Assembly (NCBI GenBank): GCA_945950065.1
Contig: CAMFGQ010000100.1
Coordinates: 1-5,105, forward strand
Direction: 5' to 3'
DNA from: an uncultured Clostridia bacterium
Lineage (GTDB): Bacteria; Bacillota; Clostridia; Peptostreptococcales; Acidaminobacteraceae
DNA length: 5,105 nt
Shown here: in pieces, positions 1 through 5,105 of the stretch
How positions within the stretch are numbered: the stretch's first letter is position 1
Layout of the letters: the number at the start of each line of letters is the position of its first letter
Made by a program: the position numbers and the translations under genes
Notes under the pieces: generated by a model
The model's database searches: none
What the model was told of the DNA's origin: nothing
What the model saw: the letters and a program-made list of their open reading frames with translations, nothing else

Positions 1-219
1 TCCCTCTTTAGCATTGGATTCTTCACCAACTCGAAACTGAACTTGGCTACATCGATTAGTACTGTGCTGATTCTGCTGGTTCTCTTTACACCAGCCCATA
101 CAGCATTTAGACTGATGATTTTGCCAACAAATCTCTATCTCTATGCACTTGCTCTCTCCTTTGTGCCCTTAGTTGTTTTAGAAGTTGCTAAACTTCTCTT
201 CCTTTCCAAGAGAGCATAA
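1..219 (+). CDS. P-type cation-transporting ATPase, C-terminal fragment (5' end outside window)
   Basis: Frame 1 is open from the window edge to TAA at 217-219 and gives 72 residues. The peptide begins SLFSIGFFTNSKLNLA, continues through two hydrophobic segments (about residues 18-33 and 46-70) and ends EVAKLLFLSKRA. The pattern of F-x-N-x-x-L, then a helix, a proline, a further helix and a terminal E-x-x-K matches the Cation_ATPase_C region of Ca2+/SERCA-like P-type ATPases, that is, the last two membrane helices of the transport domain. Such enzymes use ATP to export or sequester Ca2+ or related cations at the cytoplasmic membrane. The catalytic DKTGT and nucleotide-binding regions lie upstream of the window, so ion specificity cannot be judged. 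The gene ends 7 bp before a strong terminator, so it is the last gene of its transcript. Confidence 0.8.
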   Translation, partial: SLFSIGFFTNSKLNLATSISTVLILLVLFTPAHTAFRLMILPTNLYLYALALSFVPLVVLEVAKLLFLSKRA

Positions 220-226
220 TGCATAG

Positions 227-260
227 AAAAAAGCTGTTCCCCAAAAAGAACAGCTTTTTT
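227..260. terminator. Bidirectional intrinsic terminator between convergent genes
   Basis: A perfect 13-bp inverted repeat has arms at 227-239 (AAAAAAGCTGTTC) and 248-260 (GAACAGCTTTTTT) around an 8-nt loop. The arm ends supply a run of six T on either strand, and the + strand continues into T-rich sequence. It starts 7 bp after the ATPase stop codon on the + strand and lies about 70 bp beyond the MATE stop on the - strand, so it can end both convergent transcripts. Confidence 0.93.
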
Positions 261-330
261 CTTTTCTTTCTTATTTCTTTTCCTTCTTATTTCTTTATCT
301 TCTTTTTCTTTTTCTTTTTCTCTCTTATCC
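254..330. repeat. G-free pyrimidine-rich tract with CTTTTT hexamer repeats
   Basis: The + strand has no G from 254 to 330 and only four A; the rest is C and T. It contains three perfect tandem CTTTTT units (302-319) and two near-identical copies of CTTATTTCTTT (about 270-297). On the - strand this is a purine-rich 3' untranslated tail between the MATE stop codon and the terminator. A - strand reading frame passes through it, encoding mostly K and E, but that is a by-product of composition and not a gene. The tandem units are prone to slippage. Confidence 0.75.
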
Positions 331-1005
331 TTATGATGCCAGCTTTCTCTCACGGTATAAAGTACGCTTCATCCAGATAAATCCTACCGCCTCACTGGCC
401 AGGAAGGATAACCAGACACCACTGACCCCAAGAAAATTCTTAAGAACCAGCATAAAGAGAATGAGCATGATCATGCCCCTTGCCAGAGCAAAGACAAAGG
501 CCTCAGTACTCCGTGCTGCACTTTGTAGTGCAATGGAGCCGATCAGATTGTAGCCTAGGAAAAGAAAGCCTAAACTATACAGTCGAAGACCATTCAAGGT
601 CATATCTAAGACTTCAGGATCACCAGAAATAAACACCGATGCAAGGAGTCTTGGGAAGAGCATACAGATTGCCACAACACTGAGGGATAGAACCCAACTC
701 ACTTGTTGTGAATAGCGAAGAATTCCTTCATACTCCTTTTCATCCCCCGCTCCTTTAGCTTTACCCAAAAGAGGTTGGGCTCCCTGGGAAAGCCCCAAGA
801 AGATTGCAGTAAACATGAGAGAAAGATTGGCAATGATTGCATAACTGGATACACCTACTTCACCTACAAGAGAGAGCAGTGCTGCATTAAAGGCAAAGAT
901 GACCACACCTTGACTGACTTCCATGACAAAGCTTGCCATACCCTTTCCCATAAGACGAAAAGGAGGTAGGAAGCGAGGCTTCATCTTCTTAAGTAGCTTT
1001 GCCCT

Positions 1006-1008
1006 TCA
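1006..1008 (-). other. In-frame nonsense codon (TGA) in the MATE pseudogene
   Basis: In the frame that restores the MATE protein after the indel, codon 206 is TGA, flanked by CAT ATG upstream and AGG GCA AAG downstream. A CGA codon would give HMRRAKLLKK, a typical basic loop after helix 6, so a C-to-T change is the simplest origin. This is inference, as no intact relative is at hand. Confidence 0.7.
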
Positions 1009-1035
1009 CATATGCAAGGAAGCCACCAAGAGACC

Positions 1036-1040
1036 TGCAA
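1036..1040 (-). other. Frameshift site in the MATE pseudogene (apparent 1-nt deletion)
   Basis: On the - strand the sequence GCCAGATTGCAGGTCTC reads A-R-L in the upstream frame and A-G-L in the downstream frame, sharing the G at 1038. Adding one G (TTGGCAGGT) gives the continuous peptide GLATGLARLAGLLVASLHM, typical of MATE helix 6. The site is not a homopolymer or a recognisable ribosomal slippery heptamer. Confidence 0.75.
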
Positions 1041-1627
1041 TCTGGCAAGACCCGTTGCAAGCCCTGCTCCAAAAAGTCCCCATTTAAAGCCAAAGACAAA
1101 GAGAGCATCTAAGGTCACATTGAGACCACTGCAGAGTAGTAGTGCAATCATGGCTAGTTTTGCTCCTCCATCATTTCGTAGGAGCACAACAAAACTCTGA
1201 AAAAGAACATAAAAGAGGCTAAACCATAGTAAAATCCCCAGATACTCCCGGGCTCCAGCTAAAGCCTCTCCACCACCAGTGAGTAAGGTTAAGAGCGGTG
1301 TAAAGAATAGCTGCAGCAAGAGCAGTAGTCCTACTCCTACTACAACAGCCCAGCTCAGGGTTTTTTCAGCCCACTGCTTAGCACGTTCAGGTTCACCCCG
1401 TCCAAGAGCACGACTCATGGCAGTTGCTCCACCAAAACCAAGGAGCAGTCCCAGTCCATGCATCACATTGATCATGGGAATAGATAAATTTAAACTAGCA
1501 AGGCCTTCCCGTCCAAGAGCTTGGCCAACAATAAGGGTATCCCCCAGTACATAGAGACTGGTTCCCATGAGACCAATAATTCCAGGTAGAAAGGCCGAAG
1601 TTAAGATTTTTCGTTTGTTCAATGCAT

Positions 1628-1636
1628 CTCCTCCTC
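1628..1636 (-). promoter_or_regulatory. Strong ribosome-binding site that sets the TTG start of the MATE gene
   Basis: The - strand reads GAGGAGGAG and then, with AGGAGG ending 7 nt before it, the TTG at 1622-1620. Reading upstream in frame from the TTG, the codons are GCA, GAT, GGA, GGA and then TGA, so no other start is available. The nearby ATG at 1627-1625 is out of frame and meets a stop after two codons. Confidence 0.75.
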
Positions 1637-1691
1637 ATCTATTAAGTCTAGCCAAGCCAAACTTCTTTGTCCAAAAGAGAAGTGTATTCAT

Positions 1692-3296
1692 TTAGAGCAA
1701 AGGAGCGATAAGTCGCATCACCCTACCAATAACGCGTTGATGGAAGGGGAAATCCTGATAGATTTCTTTTGTAATCTCTTTTGAATCCTCCAGTATGTTT
1801 TGGAAGTCTTCTTCTACTTGCCTTGATACATCGGTTTGGTAGAAATAAGCACCGCATTCAAGGTGGAGATAGAGACTTCGATAATCCATGTTAATGGTTC
1901 CCACAACAGCTTTGATGTCATCGGAAACAAAGGTTTTTGCATGGAGAAAACCAGGAACAAACTCATAGATCTTTACCCCTGCTTCAATGAGCTCCTTGTA
2001 AAAGGTTCGGGATGTATAGAAAACCCAAGGCTTATCAGGAATATGTGGCAGAACGATTTTTACATCGATACCACTCTTTGCTGCATAGCTCAGGGCAGAT
2101 TGCATTTCGTAGTCAATGATGAGATAAGGTGTGGTCACATGGATGTACTTTCTAGCTTGATGGATGATGTCTAGATATACCTCTTTGCCTGTATCTTCAT
2201 AATCATAGGGAGAATCATCATAGGGGATCACATACCCATCTCGTGGAAGATCACTTTTTTCTTCTCTTAAGTATTTTTCTTCTAAATAACCATCCTCCAA
2301 AATGTTCCACACTTCAAGAAACATCAGAGTAAAGCTATCTACTGCATCACCTTGAATCTTAACAGCCGAATCTTTCCAGTAACCAAAGCGCACCTTGCGA
2401 TTGATGTATTCATCGGCAATGTTCAGTCCACCTGTATAGGCAATCTCACCGTCAATGATGAGGATTTTGCGATGATCGCGGTGATTCTGATAGGGAGAGA
2501 AGATAGGTTTAAGAGGCATAAAGATCCGGGTGTTAATCCCATACCCCTCCATCTGCCTCTCAAAGTCATCAGGTAAGTTAGCAAAGGCCATGGCTCCGTC
2601 CACCATAAGGCGAACTTCAACTCCCTCCTTCACCTTTTCTTTTAAAATCTGAAGGATAGCTTGCCACATATAACCATCCACCAAAATAAAATACTCAAGG
2701 AAAATAAACTTCTTTGCCTTCTCTAGCTCCACCAACATGTCCTCAAAATGAATCATACCTTCAGGCTGATACTGCACACCTTGTGCCGCATAGGCAGGGA
2801 AGTTTCTAGAACGCAGGAGATACTCTGAGGTCAGTCCAACTTGTGCCACCTCATGAGCTAACTCCTTTTGTATCTCCTCATCCACCAAATTCTCATAGAG
2901 TGGATAATAACGATTAAAAAGGCTAGCAAAACGCCTACGGGTCTTTCGTTGGCGATAATCAAAGTTCGCATAGAGATAGATGAGAATCCCAAAAACTGGA
3001 AGGGCTATGATGAGAAGTAGCCATGCCATTTTGTACATGGGATTGGACATGTTATTGAAAATGTAGATAAAGACCAAAAACTCAATCAGTGGAATCAGCA
3101 CCAAAAGAAAGCCTAAGGAATCCCTTACATAGGTTGTAATGAAGAAAAGCACAGCAATCTGGATGATAAAAAGCACACCAAAGAGAACCAACTTTAGCCA
3201 AACGGGGCGGTTGTTCTCAGTTGTCTTGGTTTTATCCTTATCCTTTTTTATCAGCTTCTCTACTTTCTCTTTCAAGCTCTGCTCCTTCTTTTTCAT
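1692..3296 (-). CDS. cls: Cardiolipin synthase / phospholipase D superfamily protein
   Basis: Cardiolipin synthase of this family condenses two phosphatidylglycerols into cardiolipin plus glycerol at the inner face of the membrane. The 534-residue protein has a highly charged Lys/Glu-rich start (1-30), three hydrophobic segments (about 33-55, 61-81 and 90-112, the last two being the usual PLDc_N region) and two phospholipase D catalytic motifs: HRKILIID with H275, K277 and D282 followed by GEIAYTGG, and HAKTFVSD with H452, K454 and D459 followed by VGTINMD. Both HxKx4D motifs are complete, so it should be active. The charged start and first helix make it slightly longer than the roughly 480-510 residues usual for bacterial Cls. 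The ATG at 3296 follows GAAGG by 6 nt, and the next in-frame Met is residue 83, beyond two helices. It overlaps the upstream DUF523 gene by 59 bp. Other PLD-family roles are possible, but the helix layout favours Cls. Confidence 0.92.
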   Translation of the reverse strand: MKKKEQSLKEKVEKLIKKDKDKTKTTENNRPVWLKLVLFGVLFIIQIAVLFFITTYVRDSLGFLLVLIPLIEFLVFIYIFNNMSNPMYKMAWLLLIIALPVFGILIYLYANFDYRQRKTRRRFASLFNRYYPLYENLVDEEIQKELAHEVAQVGLTSEYLLRSRNFPAYAAQGVQYQPEGMIHFEDMLVELEKAKKFIFLEYFILVDGYMWQAILQILKEKVKEGVEVRLMVDGAMAFANLPDDFERQMEGYGINTRIFMPLKPIFSPYQNHRDHRKILIIDGEIAYTGGLNIADEYINRKVRFGYWKDSAVKIQGDAVDSFTLMFLEVWNILEDGYLEEKYLREEKSDLPRDGYVIPYDDSPYDYEDTGKEVYLDIIHQARKYIHVTTPYLIIDYEMQSALSYAAKSGIDVKIVLPHIPDKPWVFYTSRTFYKELIEAGVKIYEFVPGFLHAKTFVSDDIKAVVGTINMDYRSLYLHLECGAYFYQTDVSRQVEEDFQNILEDSKEITKEIYQDFPFHQRVIGRVMRLIAPLL

Positions 3297-3687
3297 TAAA
3301 GACCTTCACTCCCGCCTGCCGAAGAAGGTCGGTTGTCACTCCTGCTCCCGGCAGGAGTCTACCTGAAAAACTTCCATCATAAATACAATGAACACCACAG
3401 GAAGGTGAGTTCTCTTTCAAGAGGGCATACTTAATCCCTTCTTTTTGAGCAAGTTCTAATGCAGCCTGGGCTCCTCTCACAAAGGCCTCAGTTACATCCA
3501 TACCCTTCTTTGTCATGACTACATCTCCTACTTTCTCGGCAGGATCTCTCGGTATGGATAGACCACCCTCTACTTCAGGACAAATGGGATAATACTCCAT
3601 TCCCCGTGGTAGCTCCTGGCTTTTACTTTTTCCATCATAACGGCAAGCTTCTCCAAGAAGACAAGCACTCACAAGTACTTTCATCAT
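3238..3687 (-). CDS. DUF523 family protein
   Basis: This is a 149-residue member of the widespread DUF523 family, whose biochemical role is not established. The family hallmarks are present in order: VSACLLGEACRYDG (residues 6-19), CPEVEGGLSIPRDPAE (36-51), and KENSPSCGVHCIYDGSFSG (91-109). Five cysteines (9, 15, 36, 97, 101) include the conserved ones, which suggests metal or cofactor binding (inference). The chosen start is ATG 3687, with AAAGG 6 nt upstream; ATG 3684 is equally acceptable. Starts further upstream at 3693 or 3726 fit badly: the first abuts the Shine-Dalgarno sequence and the second lies within the predicted promoter. The last 19 residues, charged (KEGAELERESREADKKG), run inside cls in another frame. 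It is the first gene of the three-gene - strand cluster. Confidence 0.88.
   Translation of the reverse strand: MMKVLVSACLLGEACRYDGKSKSQELPRGMEYYPICPEVEGGLSIPRDPAEKVGDVVMTKKGMDVTEAFVRGAQAALELAQKEGIKYALLKENSPSCGVHCIYDGSFSGRLLPGAGVTTDLLRQAGVKVFNEKEGAELERESREADKKG
3301..3358 (-). promoter_or_regulatory. Two tandem hairpins at the cls start, one enclosing its ribosome-binding site
   Basis: In the - strand transcript, GACCUUC (3330-3324) can pair with GAAGGUC (3307-3301) around a 16-nt loop; the second arm contains the only Shine-Dalgarno-like sequence for cls, GAAGG. Just upstream, ACUCCUGC (3358-3351) pairs perfectly with GCAGGAGU (3345-3338) around a 5-nt loop. Both lie within the DUF523 coding sequence, so a ribosome translating DUF523 would open them. 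This suggests, without proving, that cls translation depends on DUF523 translation. The GCAGG at 3319-3315 could compete for the CCUGC at 3355-3351, giving an alternative fold. Confidence 0.45.
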
Positions 3688-3705
3688 TCTCATCCTTTCC
3701 CTTGA

Positions 3706-3734
3706 AGTATAGCACTCCCCTTGCATCTGGTGAA
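3706..3734 (-). promoter_or_regulatory. Predicted sigma-A-type promoter for the DUF523-cls-MATE cluster
   Basis: On the - strand, TTCACC (3734-3729) and TATACT (3711-3706) are separated by exactly 17 bp, and the -10 carries the extended TGC motif immediately upstream. TTCACC matches 4 of 6 consensus -35 bases and TATACT 5 of 6 at -10. A start about 7 bp downstream would be near 3699, leaving only about 12 nt before ATG 3687, so the leader would barely hold the Shine-Dalgarno sequence. No comparable promoter was seen before cls or MATE. Confidence 0.5.
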
Positions 3735-3808
3735 TGGAATTTTGAACTTTCTAGAAGAAATAGATGGAAGAATGAAAAATAAATGCTTTATCTTTCTAAG
3801 GGTATATA

Positions 3809-3830
3809 GTTTGTTACATAAGTAACTAAC
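3809..3830. promoter_or_regulatory. Probable operator for the GntR regulator (22-bp imperfect palindrome)
   Basis: GTTTGTTAC (3809-3817) and GTAACTAAC (3822-3830) are inverted repeats around ATAA, matching at 8 of 9 positions with one T/T mismatch. The site ends 17 bp before the regulator's ATG and overlaps a possible -10 element, TATAGT, at 3805-3810. GntR dimers of the YtrA type generally bind such palindromes and repress their own operon, so autorepression is the likely role. I could not find a convincing -35 element for this strand. Confidence 0.6.
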
Positions 3831-3847
3831 CAACGAAGGGAGGAGCA

Positions 3848-4207
3848 ATGGCATTTACTGAAGATCTAACCATCTATGAACAGATCGCCGAAATGATCGA
3901 ACAAGATATCCTCCGCGGGGATCTGAAAGAAGAAGACCAAGCCCCCTCCACCAATGAGTTTGCAAGGGTTTATCAAATCAATCCAGCCACGGCAAGAAAG
4001 GGACTCAATCTCTTGGTGGATGAGGGAATCCTCTACAAAAAAAGGGGTCTAGGCATGTTTGTCTCTAAAGGCGCAAGAAAACTGATTTTGAAGAAAAGAC
4101 AGAAAAGGTTTTATGAACACCAATTACCCCAACTTCTAGAAGAAGCAAGACGATTAGAAATCAGCAAAGACGAGCTTTTAGAACAGATTAGGAAGGAAGA
4201 CCAATGA
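3848..4207 (+). CDS. GntR-family transcriptional regulator, YtrA subfamily
   Basis: The 119-residue protein is a winged helix-turn-helix repressor with only a short C-terminal helical tail, the layout of the YtrA subfamily rather than GntR proteins with large ligand-binding domains. The DNA-binding domain spans about residues 8-75: IYEQIAEMIEQDILRGDL, then APSTNEFARVYQINPATARKGLNLLVDEGILYKKRGLGMFV, which contains the recognition helix (INPATARKGLNLL) and the wing (KKRGLGMFV). Residues 76-119 are basic then acidic helices, probably for dimerisation. ATG 3848 is preceded by GGGAGGAG. Its TGA overlaps the next gene's start as ATGA, a tight coupling typical of YtrA-ABC operons. In Bacillus subtilis YtrA represses the ytr ABC operon and responds to certain cell-wall-active antibiotics; the inducer here is unknown. 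The palindrome just upstream is the probable binding site. The gene appears intact. Confidence 0.92.
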   Translation: MAFTEDLTIYEQIAEMIEQDILRGDLKEEDQAPSTNEFARVYQINPATARKGLNLLVDEGILYKKRGLGMFVSKGARKLILKKRQKRFYEHQLPQLLEEARRLEISKDELLEQIRKEDQ

Positions 4208-5060
4208 TTGAAGTAAGAAATCTAAACAAATCTTTCGGTAAGCACGAAGTCCTCCGCCAACTCTCTCTTACCTTGGAAGACGAAAAAATCTATGGACTCC
4301 TAGGGCGAAATGGTGTTGGAAAGACAACTCTACTTCGTCTGATTGCAGGACATCTTCTTAAAGATAGTGGGGAGATTTTTCTGGACGAGGAAGTGCTTGT
4401 TGAAAACCCTAAGAATACTGCGCAAGTAGCTTATCTTCCCGAAAATGGATTTGGTGTGGACATCAAGGTCAAGGCCTCTTTAACTACGGAAGAAAACTCT
4501 ACAGTAACTGGAATGAACAACTTTTTGAAGAAGCACTGAAGCTCTTCCCCCTTAATCCAAAAAACAGTTTTCTTAAACTCTCAAGAGGACAACGTACATC
4601 GGTTATCCTTACCATGGGTCTTGCTAGCGGGGCACGCTACACTTTCTTTGATGAACCTTCATTAGGGCTAGATGCAGCTAACCGTTATCACTTCTATCAA
4701 AAAGTGTTGGAAGAATTTGAAAAAGGTGGACGGACCTTTATCATTAGTACACACATTATTGATGAGGCGGCAACTCTCTTTGAAGAGGCCATCATCTTAA
4801 GAGATAAAGAAGTCTATCTCAAAGAAGAAGTACCTACCCTCCTACAACAAGGATTCTCTCTGCGAGGACGCAAAGAGACTCTTGATGAGCTGTCCCTCAA
4901 GCATAGCCTATTAAACACAGAAACATTTGGTTCCAGCGAGATTCGCTCCTATTACGGTGAACTCAGCGAAGAGGAAAGACAGAGAATAAAAGATCTTGAT
5001 CTTGACCTAGAAAATCTTTCCCTTCAAAACCTCTTCGTTCATCTCATAGAAGGAGACTAG
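4204..5060 (+). pseudogene. ABC transporter ATP-binding protein (YtrB-like), frameshifted
   Basis: This is an ATPase subunit of an ABC transporter usually paired with a YtrA-type regulator. Two frames together encode about 285 residues, the normal size. The first frame (4204-4473) holds Walker A, GRNGVGKTT (residues 34-42), and VAYLPE (75-80) at the Q-loop position. After K90 it goes off frame, reading 21 unrelated residues to TGA at 4537-4539. The second frame, from about 4476, reads LFNYGRKLYSNWNEQLFEEALKLF and contains the signature LSRGQ (126-130), Walker B TFFDEP (147-152), D-loop SLGLD (153-157) and H-loop TFIISTH (178-184), ending in TAG at 5058-5060. Restoring one base at 4474-4475 (for example GAC for G-C) joins the halves as KVKDLFNYG. 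The truncated 111-residue product lacks signature, Walker B and H-loop and cannot be a working ATPase. An isolated sequencing or assembly error is a real alternative, since this gene has only one lesion. Confidence 0.88.
4473..4476 (+). other. Frameshift site in the ABC ATPase gene (apparent 1-nt deletion)
   Basis: The local sequence GTC AAG GCC TCT reads V-K-A-S in the upstream frame, whereas the family-like continuation L-F-N-Y begins at CTC 4476-4478. One base is missing between G4474 and C4475. The context AAGGCCTC is neither a long homopolymer nor an X-XXY-YYZ slippery heptamer, so programmed frameshifting is unlikely. Confidence 0.75.
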
Positions 5061-5062
5061 CT

Positions 5063-5105
5063 ATGAGGAGTCAAGTGTTTATTAGAAAAAGAAAAACATC
5101 ACTCA
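5063..5105 (+). CDS. N-terminal start of the next operon gene, probably the ABC permease (3' end outside window)
   Basis: ATG 5063 lies 2 bp after the ATPase stop codon and is preceded by AAGGAG (5050-5055) at a 7-nt spacing, so it is a well-formed translation start. Only 14 codons are visible (MRSQVFIRKRKTSL), a basic leader of the sort that precedes a first membrane helix. The operon position, directly after a YtrB-like ATPase, suggests the membrane-spanning subunit. The visible residues alone do not establish this. Confidence 0.55.
   Translation, partial: MRSQVFIRKRKTSL

Larger units (their letters stand above)
331..1622 (-). pseudogene. MATE-family multidrug efflux transporter, disrupted by a frameshift and a nonsense codon
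   Basis: MATE proteins are 12-helix membrane antiporters that export drugs or metabolites using Na+ or H+ gradients. Here two frames together cover one full protein of about 430 codons, near the usual 440-450. The first frame (1622-1038) gives the N-half, with typical MATE features: LPGIIGLM in helix 1, the conserved D-T-x-x-V-G near residues 28-33, and SRALGRGEPERA near 70-81. The second (from 1037 to the TAA at 331-333) gives the C-half, including KGMASFVMEVSQG and SQGAQPLLGKAKGAGDE. The frame changes after residue L195 (base 1038), consistent with one lost G; the restored frame then reads AGLLVASLHM, meets TGA at 1006-1008, and continues RAKLLKKMKPRFLPPFR. The start is TTG at 1622 behind GAGGAGGAG, because an in-frame stop lies just upstream. 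It follows cls by 69 bp and is probably cotranscribed. Sequencing error could explain the indel but would also have to explain the stop. Confidence 0.88.

Noticed and set aside
141..353. A 70-codon - strand open frame rich in Lys and Glu
   Set aside because: It spans the terminator hairpin, the ATPase 3' end and the MATE 3' end, and its composition simply reflects the pyrimidine-rich tract. It has no recognisable domain.
775..1554. Plus-strand open frames at 775-969, 1012-1200 and 1279-1554
   Set aside because: They lie antisense to the MATE gene and read as low-complexity shadows, with no family resemblance.
1640..1680. Possible separate promoter for MATE (TTGGAC, 18 bp, TAGACT on the - strand)
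   Set aside because: The -35 matches only 3 of 6 positions and the spacing is not optimal. Cotranscription with cls is simpler.
1661..1683. Short inverted repeat ACTTCT...AGAAGT between cls and MATE, considered as a terminator
   Set aside because: Only 6 bp of clean stem and no T run follows on the - strand, so it is not a convincing terminator.
1836..2620. Open frames at 1836-2174 (+), 2352-2576 (+) and 2423-2620 (-)
   Set aside because: All lie inside the clearly identified cls gene, including across its first catalytic motif, and have no domain features.
3688..3726. Longer DUF523 start at 3726 (MQGECYTSRERMR extension)
   Set aside because: The extension covers the predicted -10 element and the Shine-Dalgarno sequence, and DUF523 proteins normally begin just before the SACLLG motif.
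3749..3756. Perfect palindrome TTCTAGAA in the divergent region
   Set aside because: An 8-bp AT-rich palindrome is expected by chance, and it is not linked to a promoter element. The 3809-3830 site is longer and better placed.
4470..4480. Programmed ribosomal frameshifting in the ATPase gene
   Set aside because: The site lacks a slippery heptamer, and no stimulatory hairpin was evident just downstream. ABC ATPases of this type are not known to use frameshifting.
4614..5060. Independent translation of the ATPase C-terminal half from ATG 4614
   Set aside because: No Shine-Dalgarno sequence precedes it, and family-like sequence continues in frame upstream to about 4476, so this Met is internal.

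Overview
The window looks like a chromosomal segment of a low-GC Gram-positive anaerobe (Bacillota, probably Clostridia). The evidence is purine-rich Shine-Dalgarno sites (GGGAGGAG, GAGGAGGAG), a TTG start, a strong bidirectional hairpin terminator, and the gene types: YtrA-type GntR regulator with ABC operon, DUF523, three-TM cardiolipin synthase and MATE. Genus cannot be fixed from this sequence alone.

Layout. Bases 1-219 (+) are the last 72 codons of a P-type cation-transporting ATPase. A 13-bp-stem bidirectional terminator (227-260) and a G-free pyrimidine-rich tract (254-330) separate it from a convergent minus-strand cluster. In transcription order that cluster is a DUF523 protein (3687-3238), a cardiolipin synthase/phospholipase D family protein (3296-1692) overlapping it by 59 bp, and a MATE multidrug transporter (1622-331). 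A 160-bp divergent intergenic region (3688-3847) holds a good minus-strand promoter and a 22-bp imperfect palindrome, the probable operator for the plus-strand operon. That operon has an intact YtrA-type GntR regulator (3848-4207), an ABC ATPase joined to it by an ATGA overlap (4204-5060), and the first codons of a third gene (5063 to the window edge), probably the ABC permease.

The main result is that two transporter genes are broken. The MATE gene has lost one base near 1038 and also carries an in-frame TGA at 1006-1008, both at the linker between its two six-helix halves. The ABC ATPase has lost one base near 4474, between Walker A and the signature motif. All expected motifs are still readable on both sides of each lesion, so the damage is recent, or the indels are sequence errors. 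The MATE locus is less easily explained by error because it needs two independent changes.

Functional reading (inference). Cardiolipin synthase, a MATE exporter and a YtrA-controlled ABC system all act at the membrane and are commonly tied to envelope or antimicrobial stress. Here the regulator and the lipid enzyme are intact while both transport functions appear disabled. I found no wholly new system. The most unusual regulatory structure is at the DUF523-cls junction, where the cls ribosome-binding site lies inside a hairpin within the upstream coding sequence, suggesting translational coupling.
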